Shown: positions 26,699-35,330 of the stretch, in pieces
How the letters are laid out: the number at the start of each line of letters is the position of its first letter
How positions within the stretch are numbered: the stretch's first letter is position 1
NCBI GenBank assembly: GCA_016204425.1
Contig: JACQKR010000036.1
Coordinates: 1 to 40,579, forward strand
Source of the DNA: Candidatus Levyibacteriota bacterium
GTDB lineage: Bacteria; Patescibacteriota; Microgenomatia; Levybacterales; UBA12049
Direction: 5' to 3'
Length of the DNA stretch: 40,579 nucleotides
Position numbers and translations under genes: made by a program
Notes under the pieces: model-generated
The model's input: only the letters and a program-made list of their open reading frames with translations
Database searches by the model: none
Told to the model about the DNA's origin: nothing

Positions 26699-26730
26699 AA
26701 ACAATCTCCTCTTTCTTGAGGAGATTGTTG
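26699..26730 (-). terminator. Intrinsic terminator/attenuator hairpin AACAATCTCCTC..GAGGAGATTGTT in leader of the 134-aa ORF
   Basis: 12-bp perfect stem, 6-nt loop, T-run on the minus strand immediately before the start codon. Confidence 0.7.
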
Positions 26731-26817
26731 GTTTGGTTTTTGCAACGCAATCTCCCCCTCAGTCGAGGAAGTGACAAATAAACCAGTACTTTACTTTACT
26801 AAATTGCATGTAAGAAT

Positions 26818-26846
26818 ATTGTAAGACAGGAGGTGGCGCTTGTCAA
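26818..26846 (-). promoter_or_regulatory. Consensus-like sigma70 promoter TTGACA-17-TACAAT
   Basis: TGTCAA at 26841-26846 and ATTGTA at 26818-26823 on + strand, 17-nt spacer. Confidence 0.7.
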
Positions 26847-27013
26847 GGGGAGGATTTAGCTGTATGATACAGCTTAGTTCAAAGTTCAAAATGCAAAGTG
26901 TCCCGCCGGAGCGGGATCCAGCGTTAGTCGTGACAAAATTATAGTTTAAAAGCTCAAAATTTTAAACTTTACACTGAAACTTTTCATTTTTAGCTTTGAA
27001 TTTTTAACTTGAT

Positions 27014-28384
27014 ATGGAAAACTTGTCAAAACGAACACTGATCGCAGATTGCCTCAATAAAATAGGTGATACCGTGCGGGTTGCTGGCTGGGTGCAGACC
27101 GTCCGTGCTCATGGGAAGATAGCATTTTTTGATATTCGGGATCATTCCGGATTGCTGCAGGTCGGAGGATTCACTCCTGAGCTGGCACATCAAATGGCGA
27201 CACTGGATTCACAAGACGCCGTAATCGTGACAGGGAAAGTCAAGAAACGTGAAGAACGGTATGTCAATCTATCTCTCCCGACCGGTTCAATTGAGCTTGA
27301 GGCAGAAGAGATACAGGTGCTGCAAAAGTCCTCAGAAATGCCGTTTGATATGGGAGGAAAAGAGCTGCATCTTGAGCTGCCGACTTTGCTTGATTACCGT
27401 TCACTGACACTGAAGCATGAGAAAGTGCGGCAGATCTTTATAGTCCAAGCAGCGCTCGCTGAGGCATTTCGGCAGCTTGCAAAAGAGCTCGAATGCACTG
27501 AGATTTTTGTTCCCACAATTGCTGCCGGAGCGACAGAAGGTGGAGCAGAAGTATTCCCGATTGATTATTATGGACGGAAGGCGTTTTTGACGCAGAGTCC
27601 GCAGCTTTACAAACAAATGATGGTTGGAGTGTTCGAGCGTGTGTTTACCATAGCGAAAGCATATAGAGCAGAGCCCTCGGTAACAACGCGGCACCTTTCC
27701 GAAGCGACACAGATGGATATTGAAATAGGATTTATCGATGATTTTGTACAGCTTTTGGATGCTTTGGAGTTTGTCGGAACAGGTATGGTAAAGCGCGCTT
27801 CAGATGCACATCCTGAAATTCTCGCATCATTCGGGGTTGAGCAACCGCTTATCCCGTCCCGCGTGCCGCGGCTCACGCTGAGGGCGGCGCAGAAAATCGT
27901 TTCAGAGCGCACAGGACGGGATCTTTCAAAAGAACAGGATTTGAATCCGGAAGATGAAAAAGATATTTGTCTTTGGGCGCAAGAAGAGCATAAATCAGAT
28001 TTTGTGACGATAACACACTTCCCGACAAAAAAACGGGCGTTTTATACGATGCCGGATCCCAAAGATCCTGAATATAGCCTGTCGTATGATCTGCTTTTTC
28101 GCGGCCTTGAAATCCTCAGTGGAAGTCAGCGTATCCATGAATATGATGCGCTGGTAGTAAAGATGAAAGAAAAGGGAGTAGATCCAAAAAATTTTGGCAT
28201 GTACTTAATGGCATTTAAATATGGCATGCCGCCTGAGGGAGGATTTTCTTTTGGACTTGAAAGACTTACAATGAAACTACTCAATTTAGGAAATGTGAGG
28301 GAAGCATCGCTTTTCCCAAGAGATATGGAGCGTGTCGATGAAAGATTTTCGGAAACAACTCACAAAAACACTCAAAAAACATAA
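27014..28384 (+). CDS. aspS: Aspartyl-tRNA synthetase, archaeal/eukaryotic-type (aspartate--tRNA(Asp/Asn) ligase)
   Basis: OB-fold VRVAGWVQTVRAHGKIAFFDIRD; LTQSPQLYKQMMV; YRAEPSVTTRHLSE; GFSFGLERLTMKLLNLGNVREASLFPRD; no bacterial GAD insertion at 456 aa. Confidence 0.92.
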   Translation: MENLSKRTLIADCLNKIGDTVRVAGWVQTVRAHGKIAFFDIRDHSGLLQVGGFTPELAHQMATLDSQDAVIVTGKVKKREERYVNLSLPTGSIELEAEEIQVLQKSSEMPFDMGGKELHLELPTLLDYRSLTLKHEKVRQIFIVQAALAEAFRQLAKELECTEIFVPTIAAGATEGGAEVFPIDYYGRKAFLTQSPQLYKQMMVGVFERVFTIAKAYRAEPSVTTRHLSEATQMDIEIGFIDDFVQLLDALEFVGTGMVKRASDAHPEILASFGVEQPLIPSRVPRLTLRAAQKIVSERTGRDLSKEQDLNPEDEKDICLWAQEEHKSDFVTITHFPTKKRAFYTMPDPKDPEYSLSYDLLFRGLEILSGSQRIHEYDALVVKMKEKGVDPKNFGMYLMAFKYGMPPEGGFSFGLERLTMKLLNLGNVREASLFPRDMERVDERFSETTHKNTQKT

Positions 28385-29303
28385 GCCGTCTCCAAATCAC
28401 GTTGCAATTCTTTTCATCCCACTGCTTTTGGGCATGATCTATACTCTTGCTCGGGAAGTGAATACATCACTGAAAAAACAAATTGAACAAAATCGTATTG
28501 AACAGTTCATATCTCCCGGAGCAATAGCGCCTTTGCCACTGGTAAAAGTACCGTACAATCCTATTATTTCAGCAGATGCTGCGATCATCATTGATGATGC
28601 ATCAAAAGTCGTCATCTATGAAAAAAATGCTCATTTTCGCTTTTCCATGGCTTCGACCACAAAAATTATGACGGCACTCATCGGGATTGAATATTACAAA
28701 GATAACGATATGTTGGCGGTGAAAAGAGACCGGGTAGAGGGAGCTGCTGTTGGAATGAAAAAGGGAGACATATTCTATTTTGACGATTTACTTTACGGAA
28801 TGCTTCTCCCTTCAGGTAATGATGCAGCATTTGCAATTGCCGATAACTATCCTGGAGGAGTACCTCAATTTGTGAAACGGATGAATGAGGTTGCGCTCAG
28901 TCTTCACTTGTATGATACGCATTTCTCTGATCCTGCAGGACTTGATGACGCAGGTAATTATACGACTTCATATAATCTTGCATTGCTCTCATCTTATTCG
29001 CTCAAGAATAAATCACTTGCTCGAATTTTTGCGACGAAGAAAAAAGTTATTGCAAATGTGGACGGTACAAATGAATATGAAATTTATAATCTCAACAAGT
29101 TACTCGGCTTTGAGGGAGTAAATGGTGTAAAGACAGGCTTTACCCAAGGAGCAGGAGGCGTTCTGGCAACATCAAAAGTTGAAAATGGACACACATTCAT
29201 TATCATCGTAATGAAAAGTGAAGACCGGTTTTTTGACACGGAGAACTTGCTGAGGATAGTCAATAATAATATTACGTTTTTCAATCCCGGAGCAGGAAAA
29301 TAA
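28332..29303 (+). CDS. D-alanyl-D-alanine carboxypeptidase (serine-type)
   Basis: SMASTTKIMTALIG (SxxK), PSGNDAAFAIADNYPG (SxN), VKTGFTQGAG (KTG); GTG start overlapping aspS. Confidence 0.92.
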   Translation: MSMKDFRKQLTKTLKKHKPSPNHVAILFIPLLLGMIYTLAREVNTSLKKQIEQNRIEQFISPGAIAPLPLVKVPYNPIISADAAIIIDDASKVVIYEKNAHFRFSMASTTKIMTALIGIEYYKDNDMLAVKRDRVEGAAVGMKKGDIFYFDDLLYGMLLPSGNDAAFAIADNYPGGVPQFVKRMNEVALSLHLYDTHFSDPAGLDDAGNYTTSYNLALLSSYSLKNKSLARIFATKKKVIANVDGTNEYEIYNLNKLLGFEGVNGVKTGFTQGAGGVLATSKVENGHTFIIIVMKSEDRFFDTENLLRIVNNNITFFNPGAGK

Positions 29304-29304
29304 G

Positions 29305-30378
29305 TTATTTTATCCACTCGTTCTTTAGCGCTGAAACGTACCCATAGAAAGAATCATCGAGTCCTTTGAAGACGTATACCGGCATAAGATAGTTTTGGTC
29401 GTTCCCATTCAGATAATATCCTAAGACGACGTCTTTTATTTTAATTTCGGTTTTGTCACCGAAATAGGCGGCTACGTACCCTTTTCCGTTCACGAGCTCG
29501 TTATATGCCTCATACGTGCTTTTCAAAGGATAGTCGGCTTTAATATCACTAATCTTCTGGTGAGAGAAATGCGTCTCAACCACTTCCGGCTTATTATCAA
29601 GCGCTTCACGTGAGAGCGGTTTTGTAAATCCGACAAATAGCTTTATCTGTGAATAGAAAGGGGAATAATAAAATATAGGAAGTTTGTTAAGATCTCTCTG
29701 AAAAAAATCTACTTCGATCACTGGTGCTGCTTCTTTTTTCCCTGCCGGAATTAGCTTACCGTCTATGACAGAGAGTCGGTAGGTTTTTGTTTTTGCTACA
29801 TCGACATCAGGCGGGAAGTACGCCATTTTTGAAAGAAACTCCTGCGCTGCTTTAATGCTGTTTGCTTCATTGACGACATAGATGCCGTTTCGAACATTTT
29901 CTTGCGTAAGGAAAGGCGATGTCATGGTAAAATCTTTTGTTTCCAAATTGATTATAAGGCTTCGTTCTAAATCTCCGGCACTGTCCCATTGGAGTGTGTA
30001 TTTTTTTAGTTCACGATCAGGCCTTGTGAATCCAACAGCTGATGCCGACTGGCGAGCGTCCCGGTATTCAAGAAGGCTCGGATTTTCATGAGTAATGAGT
30101 TTATAAATTTGTATTCTGCTTTGAAAAGCAGGTAGTCTTCCGGTCAACGTGTCGATAATATAGGTAAATTTTTTGTCAGTAACATTATTCGGAAATTGTA
30201 TGGCAGGAAGTTTACCAAATGTTGTTGTAGGAGGTGCAACCGGACGAGGAAAAAAAACTGTTTTTGCAGTCTTACCGATATTTATGCCTATGAAAAAGAG
30301 GCTGACGGCGGCAAGAAACAACCCTCCATATTTTATGACATTTTTTGATAGTTCTGTTACCGTATGGAGTGTTGCCAT
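29305..30378 (-). CDS. Hypothetical protein with N-terminal TM segment
   Basis: Long ORF; ATG at 30378 preferred (MATLHTVTELSKNV). Confidence 0.75.
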   Translation of the reverse strand: MATLHTVTELSKNVIKYGGLFLAAVSLFFIGINIGKTAKTVFFPRPVAPPTTTFGKLPAIQFPNNVTDKKFTYIIDTLTGRLPAFQSRIQIYKLITHENPSLLEYRDARQSASAVGFTRPDRELKKYTLQWDSAGDLERSLIINLETKDFTMTSPFLTQENVRNGIYVVNEANSIKAAQEFLSKMAYFPPDVDVAKTKTYRLSVIDGKLIPAGKKEAAPVIEVDFFQRDLNKLPIFYYSPFYSQIKLFVGFTKPLSREALDNKPEVVETHFSHQKISDIKADYPLKSTYEAYNELVNGKGYVAAYFGDKTEIKIKDVVLGYYLNGNDQNYLMPVYVFKGLDDSFYGYVSALKNEWIK

Positions 30379-30454
30379 ACCTTGAGTATAGGTAAAACAT
30401 ACTGTAGAATCAAGGAGACACATAGCTAAGTTTATTAGTTATGCGTTATTAGTT

Positions 30455-31867
30455 ATGAGTTCGGTTAGAACACGGATCGCACCATCCCCAACAGGCGAGG
30501 ACATTCATATTGGCAATCTCTATACTGCGCTCATCAACTGGGCGTATGCGAAAAAAAATAACGGTCAATTCATCGTTAGAATAGAGGATACGGATCGTGA
30601 ACGGTATGTGAAAGGTGCTGAAGAGAAAATTCTTGCCTCATTACACGCATTTTCGATCACCAATGACGAAGGTCCGGATGTTGGAGGGCCTTATGCACCA
30701 TATCGTCAGTCAGAACGTCTTCCTATTTATAAGCAACATGCAGAGGAATTGATTGCAAAAGGGAAGGCGTACTATTGTTTCTGTTCCAAAGAGCGTCTTG
30801 AGGAACTCCGAAGTACGCAGCAGAAAAACAAACAAATCCCTCGATACGATAAGTATTGCCTTCTCAATGTAAAAAACGCAAAAGAGAGAATAGCAGGTGG
30901 TGAGAAATACGTCGTTCGGCTGAATGTGACACCTGATAAAAAAGTCTGGTTTGATGATGTTATCAGAGGAAAAATCGAGTTTGATTCAAATCAGATAGAT
31001 GACCAGGTACTTCTCAAATCCGATGGATATCCAACCTATCATTTGGGAGTCGTAGTCGATGACCATCTGATGAAAATTTCACATGTCGTGCGGGCTGAAG
31101 AATGGATCTCATCGACTCCAAAGCACGTGATTTTATATGAATCATTCGGGTGGCCTCTTCCTGTCTTTGCCCATATGCCGATCCTACGGAATCCCGATAA
31201 ATCGAAGCTTTCGAAGAGAAAGAATCCTGTCTGGGCGTCCTGGTATCTGGGTGAAGGGTATTTGCCTGAGGCGATTCTGAATTTTTTGGCACTTCAGGGA
31301 TGGAGCCATCCTGATGGAAAAGAGCTGTTTTCAGTAGCAGAGTTCATTGAAAAAATCGATCTGAAAGATATTCATCCTGCGGGTCCGATTTTCGATATTA
31401 ATAAATTACAATGGATGAATCAGCAGTATATACAAACGCTTGATAATAGTTCATTAAAAAATAAGCTATTAAATTTTTATGAAGAGAATCAAACAATTCA
31501 CGGTTTTTTATCAAATAATAAGGCAAGCGAGACGGTGCTGGAATTGGCAAAGACAAGAATGAAAGCACTGAAGGATTTTTCGTCTCTTGTTCATTATTTG
31601 TTTGAATCTCCTGGTAAAGATATGATGAGCGAGGAGCATATGCAGATAATTCCCTTAATTAAGACTGCCCTTGAACAGGTCGCTTCGTGGAAGAGTAGTG
31701 AGATTTTAGCCGTGTTAAAAGAACTAATGAGTAAACAAAGTTCAGCGAAGATGTCTCTTTTCTATGTTTTATTTACCGGTAGCAAGCAAGGGCTGCCACT
31801 TCCTGAGATGTTAGAAGTTTTAGGAAAAGATGAAGTGTTAAAGCGGTTAGAGAATTTACAAAAATGA
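30455..31867 (+). CDS. gltX: Glutamyl-tRNA synthetase
   Basis: RIAPSPTGEDIHIGNLYTALINWAYA, RIEDTDRERYV, KSKLSKRKNPV. Confidence 0.95.
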   Translation: MSSVRTRIAPSPTGEDIHIGNLYTALINWAYAKKNNGQFIVRIEDTDRERYVKGAEEKILASLHAFSITNDEGPDVGGPYAPYRQSERLPIYKQHAEELIAKGKAYYCFCSKERLEELRSTQQKNKQIPRYDKYCLLNVKNAKERIAGGEKYVVRLNVTPDKKVWFDDVIRGKIEFDSNQIDDQVLLKSDGYPTYHLGVVVDDHLMKISHVVRAEEWISSTPKHVILYESFGWPLPVFAHMPILRNPDKSKLSKRKNPVWASWYLGEGYLPEAILNFLALQGWSHPDGKELFSVAEFIEKIDLKDIHPAGPIFDINKLQWMNQQYIQTLDNSSLKNKLLNFYEENQTIHGFLSNNKASETVLELAKTRMKALKDFSSLVHYLFESPGKDMMSEEHMQIIPLIKTALEQVASWKSSEILAVLKELMSKQSSAKMSLFYVLFTGSKQGLPLPEMLEVLGKDEVLKRLENLQK

Positions 31868-32463
31868 AGCTTACTCTTGCCCGTCTTATATCTTCTGTTA
31901 CAAATCCAATTGTGTTTCTTCTTCCACTTCCCTATCTTCTTGTTTTCAGGGTGACTGGGGACGATGGGCTCGCGCTCAAATGGTTTTTTTTCTCAACCGC
32001 TTTCATAAGTGTTGTTGGGATGTTTGTCCTCTATGCTGTTCATAGAAAAATATTTACCGATTTTGATGTTTCTCGCCGGAATCAACGCCATTTGCTCTTT
32101 GCTGTAGTCGGAGCGGTGTCATTTGTATACCTCCTGGGATTAATTTTCTTACAAGGACCGCCGGTCTTGTATATTGCAATTGCGTGTATATTCATAAGTA
32201 TTTTTGTTTTCAGCATTATTAACATATTTCTTAAAGCGAGTATTCACCTTGCGACATTCTCGGCGTTTGTTTTTATTCTTGCCGTTATGTACGGTGAGCG
32301 ATTGCTGTTATTATTGCTTTTGATGCCGGTTATTGCCTGGTCCCGCGTTCAAACGAAGCGTCATTCAATAGATGAGGCTACTATTGGAGGCTTTGCAGGT
32401 GTATTATTAACATTGGGGATGTATATTGTGTTAAAGTACGTTTTTCATTTGAGCATGCCATGA
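31864..32463 (+). CDS. PAP2-like phosphatase-related membrane protein
   Basis: Multi-TM; KASIHLATFSAF and WSRVQTKRHSIDEATIGG resemble PAP2 motifs. Confidence 0.65.
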   Translation: MKLTLARLISSVTNPIVFLLPLPYLLVFRVTGDDGLALKWFFFSTAFISVVGMFVLYAVHRKIFTDFDVSRRNQRHLLFAVVGAVSFVYLLGLIFLQGPPVLYIAIACIFISIFVFSIINIFLKASIHLATFSAFVFILAVMYGERLLLLLLLMPVIAWSRVQTKRHSIDEATIGGFAGVLLTLGMYIVLKYVFHLSMP

Positions 32464-32831
32464 TACAGCCGACAAAACTAATCAAATCGTTCGGATATGC
32501 GCTTGAGGGGTTGGCGCACGCCTGGAAATTCGATCAGAATCTCCGTATTCATGTCCTCATCGCGGTAATCGTTCTCCTCTTAGCGTATTTCTTACAAGTG
32601 CCCTTTATTGAAGTCATCATCTTAAGTGTATTGATCATTCTCGTTATAACGACTGAGATGATCAATACTGCGATTGAAAACATGGTAGATCTGATTACGA
32701 GTGAGCATCGTCAGGAAGCAAAGATCGCAAAAGATGTCTCATCGGGCATGGTTTTCATCGCTGCTGTCGGATCACTGGTTGTTGGTCTTCTCATCTTCTT
32801 ACCATATATTTTCAAGCTCATTACCCAATAG
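32460..32831 (+). CDS. dgkA: Diacylglycerol/undecaprenol kinase
   Basis: SFGYALEGLAHAWKFDQNLRIH...TTEMINTAIENMVDLI...AKDVSSGMVF. Confidence 0.93.
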   Translation: MIQPTKLIKSFGYALEGLAHAWKFDQNLRIHVLIAVIVLLLAYFLQVPFIEVIILSVLIILVITTEMINTAIENMVDLITSEHRQEAKIAKDVSSGMVFIAAVGSLVVGLLIFLPYIFKLITQ

Positions 32832-32897
32832 TTTATTAGATTTTTTGCCTCATTTCCTGTAAAATGTTCCTACTTCACGTATAGTATGAAGTGACAA

Positions 32898-32968
32898 TGC
32901 CGGATCGTCTAATGTTAGGACAACGGACTCTGAATCCGTTTATCTACGTCCGAATCGTAGTCCGGCAG
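32898..32968 (+). tRNA. tRNA-Gln (anticodon CTG)
   Basis: Cloverleaf: acceptor TGCCGGA/TCCGGCA, anticodon arm ACGGA-CTCTGAA-TCCGT, T arm CTACG-TCCGAAT-CGTAG; CCA not encoded. Confidence 0.93.
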
Positions 32969-33000
32969 CCCGACTCAAAAATAATTAAAATTCTTCTAAA

Positions 33001-33014
33001 TTGACATAAATCAC
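33001..33014. promoter_or_regulatory. FNR-type box TTGACATAAATCAC
   Basis: NTGAY-N4-RTCAN dyad 22 bp upstream of tspO start; overlaps a possible -35 hexamer. Confidence 0.4.
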
Positions 33015-33036
33015 TCCCTATGCCAGGATAATCTTA

Positions 33037-33507
33037 GTGAGTAACTATCTAAAACTATTTTTGGCTATACTCGTCTGTCAAGCCGCAGGAATCATTGGAT
33101 CCTTTTTTACAATTAACTCTGTAAATACTTGGTATACAACTCTTGAGAAGCCATTTTTTAATCCTCCTTCTTGGGTTTTTGGTCCTACTTGGACGATTTT
33201 ATATTTATTAATGGGGATTTCTTTGTATCTTGTATGGAATTCAAAAAACACAAAAGAGAAAAAAGTGGGTCTGAAATACTTTTACATTCAATTAGTGCTA
33301 AATGCACTCTGGTCAATTGTATTCTTTGGTTTTAAATCCCCACCGCTGGCTTTAATCGAAATATTGACCCTTTGGATAATGATTTTTTTAACTATTAGAA
33401 GTTTCTTGAAAATTAATAAAAACGCAGCTTACCTGTTGTTTCCATATATTGCGTGGGTGAGCTTCGCGACTATCTTAAACTTATTTATAGTGATTTTAAA
33501 TCCGTAA
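33037..33507 (+). CDS. tspO: TspO/MBR family protein
   Basis: WYTTLEKPFFNPPSWVFGPTWTILYLLMGISLYLVW; GTG start. Confidence 0.93.
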   Translation: MSNYLKLFLAILVCQAAGIIGSFFTINSVNTWYTTLEKPFFNPPSWVFGPTWTILYLLMGISLYLVWNSKNTKEKKVGLKYFYIQLVLNALWSIVFFGFKSPPLALIEILTLWIMIFLTIRSFLKINKNAAYLLFPYIAWVSFATILNLFIVILNP

Positions 33508-33567
33508 TATAGCATTAGAATTAGATATCACAAGTAATTTGGTATATAAAAATGCTCTCGTGTAGTC

Positions 33568-33603
33568 TTCCAAAAAGTTCGAATAGCGTCTATGTCCGCC
33601 AGC
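33568..33603 (+). repeat. 36-bp direct repeat, copy 1
   Basis: TTCCAAAAAGTTCGAATAGCGTCTATGTCCGCCAGC; 33/36 identical to 35215-35250. Confidence 0.9.
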
Positions 33604-33854
33604 TGATTTTTGCTTCCTTGATTAGTCTTCTTTAAATTGAGTGCAAAAATCACTCTGAGTCGAGCACGACGAAGAGCATTTCCTTTAAATATATTAGGCC
33701 CGAATCTCGAACGCCGCAGCGAAGATCTCGTAAAGAAATAAAGATCCCTGTGAGACCGCGAAATAGGGGCTAGTCCGGCAGCAAAAGATCCTCCCCAGAT
33801 TCAAACCTTCCTAATAATTTGTAAAGCAGTGTTCTATCAGTTAAAATCTCGTCC

Positions 33855-35168
33855 ATGGTTGATATAAGGGAATCTTCAGAGTATTCTCGACCTGAAAACG
33901 GTCTTGATTTGCTCGCAAAAGCAACATCGTCTTTCATAACTACTCACCCTGATGGAACAACCACTGAGATAACGATAGATAGTGATGACGATTATATAGG
34001 GAAAATAAGAGGTGCTGGTGGTCGTGTGTCAAAAAGTAGAACAGATACATTAGCAAATGGAATAGAAAGAAGTCTATGGGTACGTGATAACAATACTGGA
34101 GCAGCTATTGTCAGTCATAGCCTGCTATCAGATGATACCTATTCACGCGCAAGATTTAGCTATGCTCCAAATGTAAATGGGATTGATAATCCATTCGTTT
34201 TGCAAATTCAAGGCATATCAACAACTACTCCAAATACAGTTTTCTATGCTCGTTATTCTGAAAACGGACAGATTGGTAATTTCTCGATTGAAGTATCACG
34301 TTCATTAAGAGATGCTAGGAATAGATTGAGCTCAGAGCTGTTTCAGCAAACTGATGAAGGTGAAGGCGTAAGAGAAGAATTTGATTTTGAAAAAACTATC
34401 GACGAACTTGTAGGGATGTATATAACCAATCCTGATCTCTTTAAGCGAGCCCTATCTGGTAGAGCTAGTGGTGGAGCGCAAACAGAAGAGAAGCGAAAAA
34501 GAGGAATTCTGTTTCAAAGACAAGATCCACAGAAATTATCAGCCTCAGCTGCTGATAACATTCTTACACCCGTACTTAGAAAGTATGAAGAATCATTACA
34601 AGAGCCTGAATTACAAGACCTTAAAGGAATACTTTCCAGTGATTTATCTTCTTCGCTCTATCATCTTTTTAATGATAAAGAATTAGATGCTCTTGCGACA
34701 GGTGCAGTAAGGGGAAATATAAATATGGAGGAGTTATTAGAAAGAACATACACATTATTTACAGTAAATATACACATTTTGAAAAGGCTGTATGATGCAT
34801 ATATAGAAAAATCATCTCGATATCGATTGGTTTTTATACCGAAACAATCAGAAGGTTTTTCACAATCGAGTTACCATTTACAGGTACAACCTCTTTTCGA
34901 AAAAGAGGGAGGGATCGAAGAAAGAGACATCTTCGAAGAGGATGCGTCTGAATTTAATCATGGATTGTACACGTACGGTATTACAAAAGATAGTGGTGTG
35001 TACAGGTTAACTGTACAAAATCGACTACAGAATGAAGATGCAAGAAGTATTGAGTTCCCTGAACATTTCGATGCAGAAGCTGTAATAAATGCACTAACTA
35101 TCAATCACTACAATGAATGGGAAAAGGCTTTAGAGTTAGTAAGATATTCTTATGATGAACCTCATTAA
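33855..35168 (+). CDS. Hypothetical protein (no family recognised)
   Basis: 437-aa ORF, flanked by 36-bp direct repeats. Confidence 0.75.
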   Translation: MVDIRESSEYSRPENGLDLLAKATSSFITTHPDGTTTEITIDSDDDYIGKIRGAGGRVSKSRTDTLANGIERSLWVRDNNTGAAIVSHSLLSDDTYSRARFSYAPNVNGIDNPFVLQIQGISTTTPNTVFYARYSENGQIGNFSIEVSRSLRDARNRLSSELFQQTDEGEGVREEFDFEKTIDELVGMYITNPDLFKRALSGRASGGAQTEEKRKRGILFQRQDPQKLSASAADNILTPVLRKYEESLQEPELQDLKGILSSDLSSSLYHLFNDKELDALATGAVRGNINMEELLERTYTLFTVNIHILKRLYDAYIEKSSRYRLVFIPKQSEGFSQSSYHLQVQPLFEKEGGIEERDIFEEDASEFNHGLYTYGITKDSGVYRLTVQNRLQNEDARSIEFPEHFDAEAVINALTINHYNEWEKALELVRYSYDEPH

Positions 35169-35214
35169 ATATTGTCACGAAGAGTTTGGAATAAAGAATC
35201 TTACTTCTGAAGTT

Positions 35215-35250
35215 TGCCAAAGAGTTCTAATAGCGTCTATGTCCGCCAGC
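35215..35250 (+). repeat. 36-bp direct repeat, copy 2
   Basis: TGCCAAAGAGTTCTAATAGCGTCTATGTCCGCCAGC. Confidence 0.9.
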
Positions 35251-35330
35251 ACGAAAATCAATAATACTCTTTTCAAAACCTATAGTTGATATTTCCTCAC
35301 AATTCTGTATAATTCTCAAAACTGCCGTCT

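Noticed and set aside
33001-33006. Plain -35 element as the only explanation of TTGACA before tspO
   Set aside because: Not fully excluded; the downstream ATCAC half gives a dyad, but the 20-nt spacing to GATAAT is poor for a standard promoter, so it was kept as a low-confidence box.
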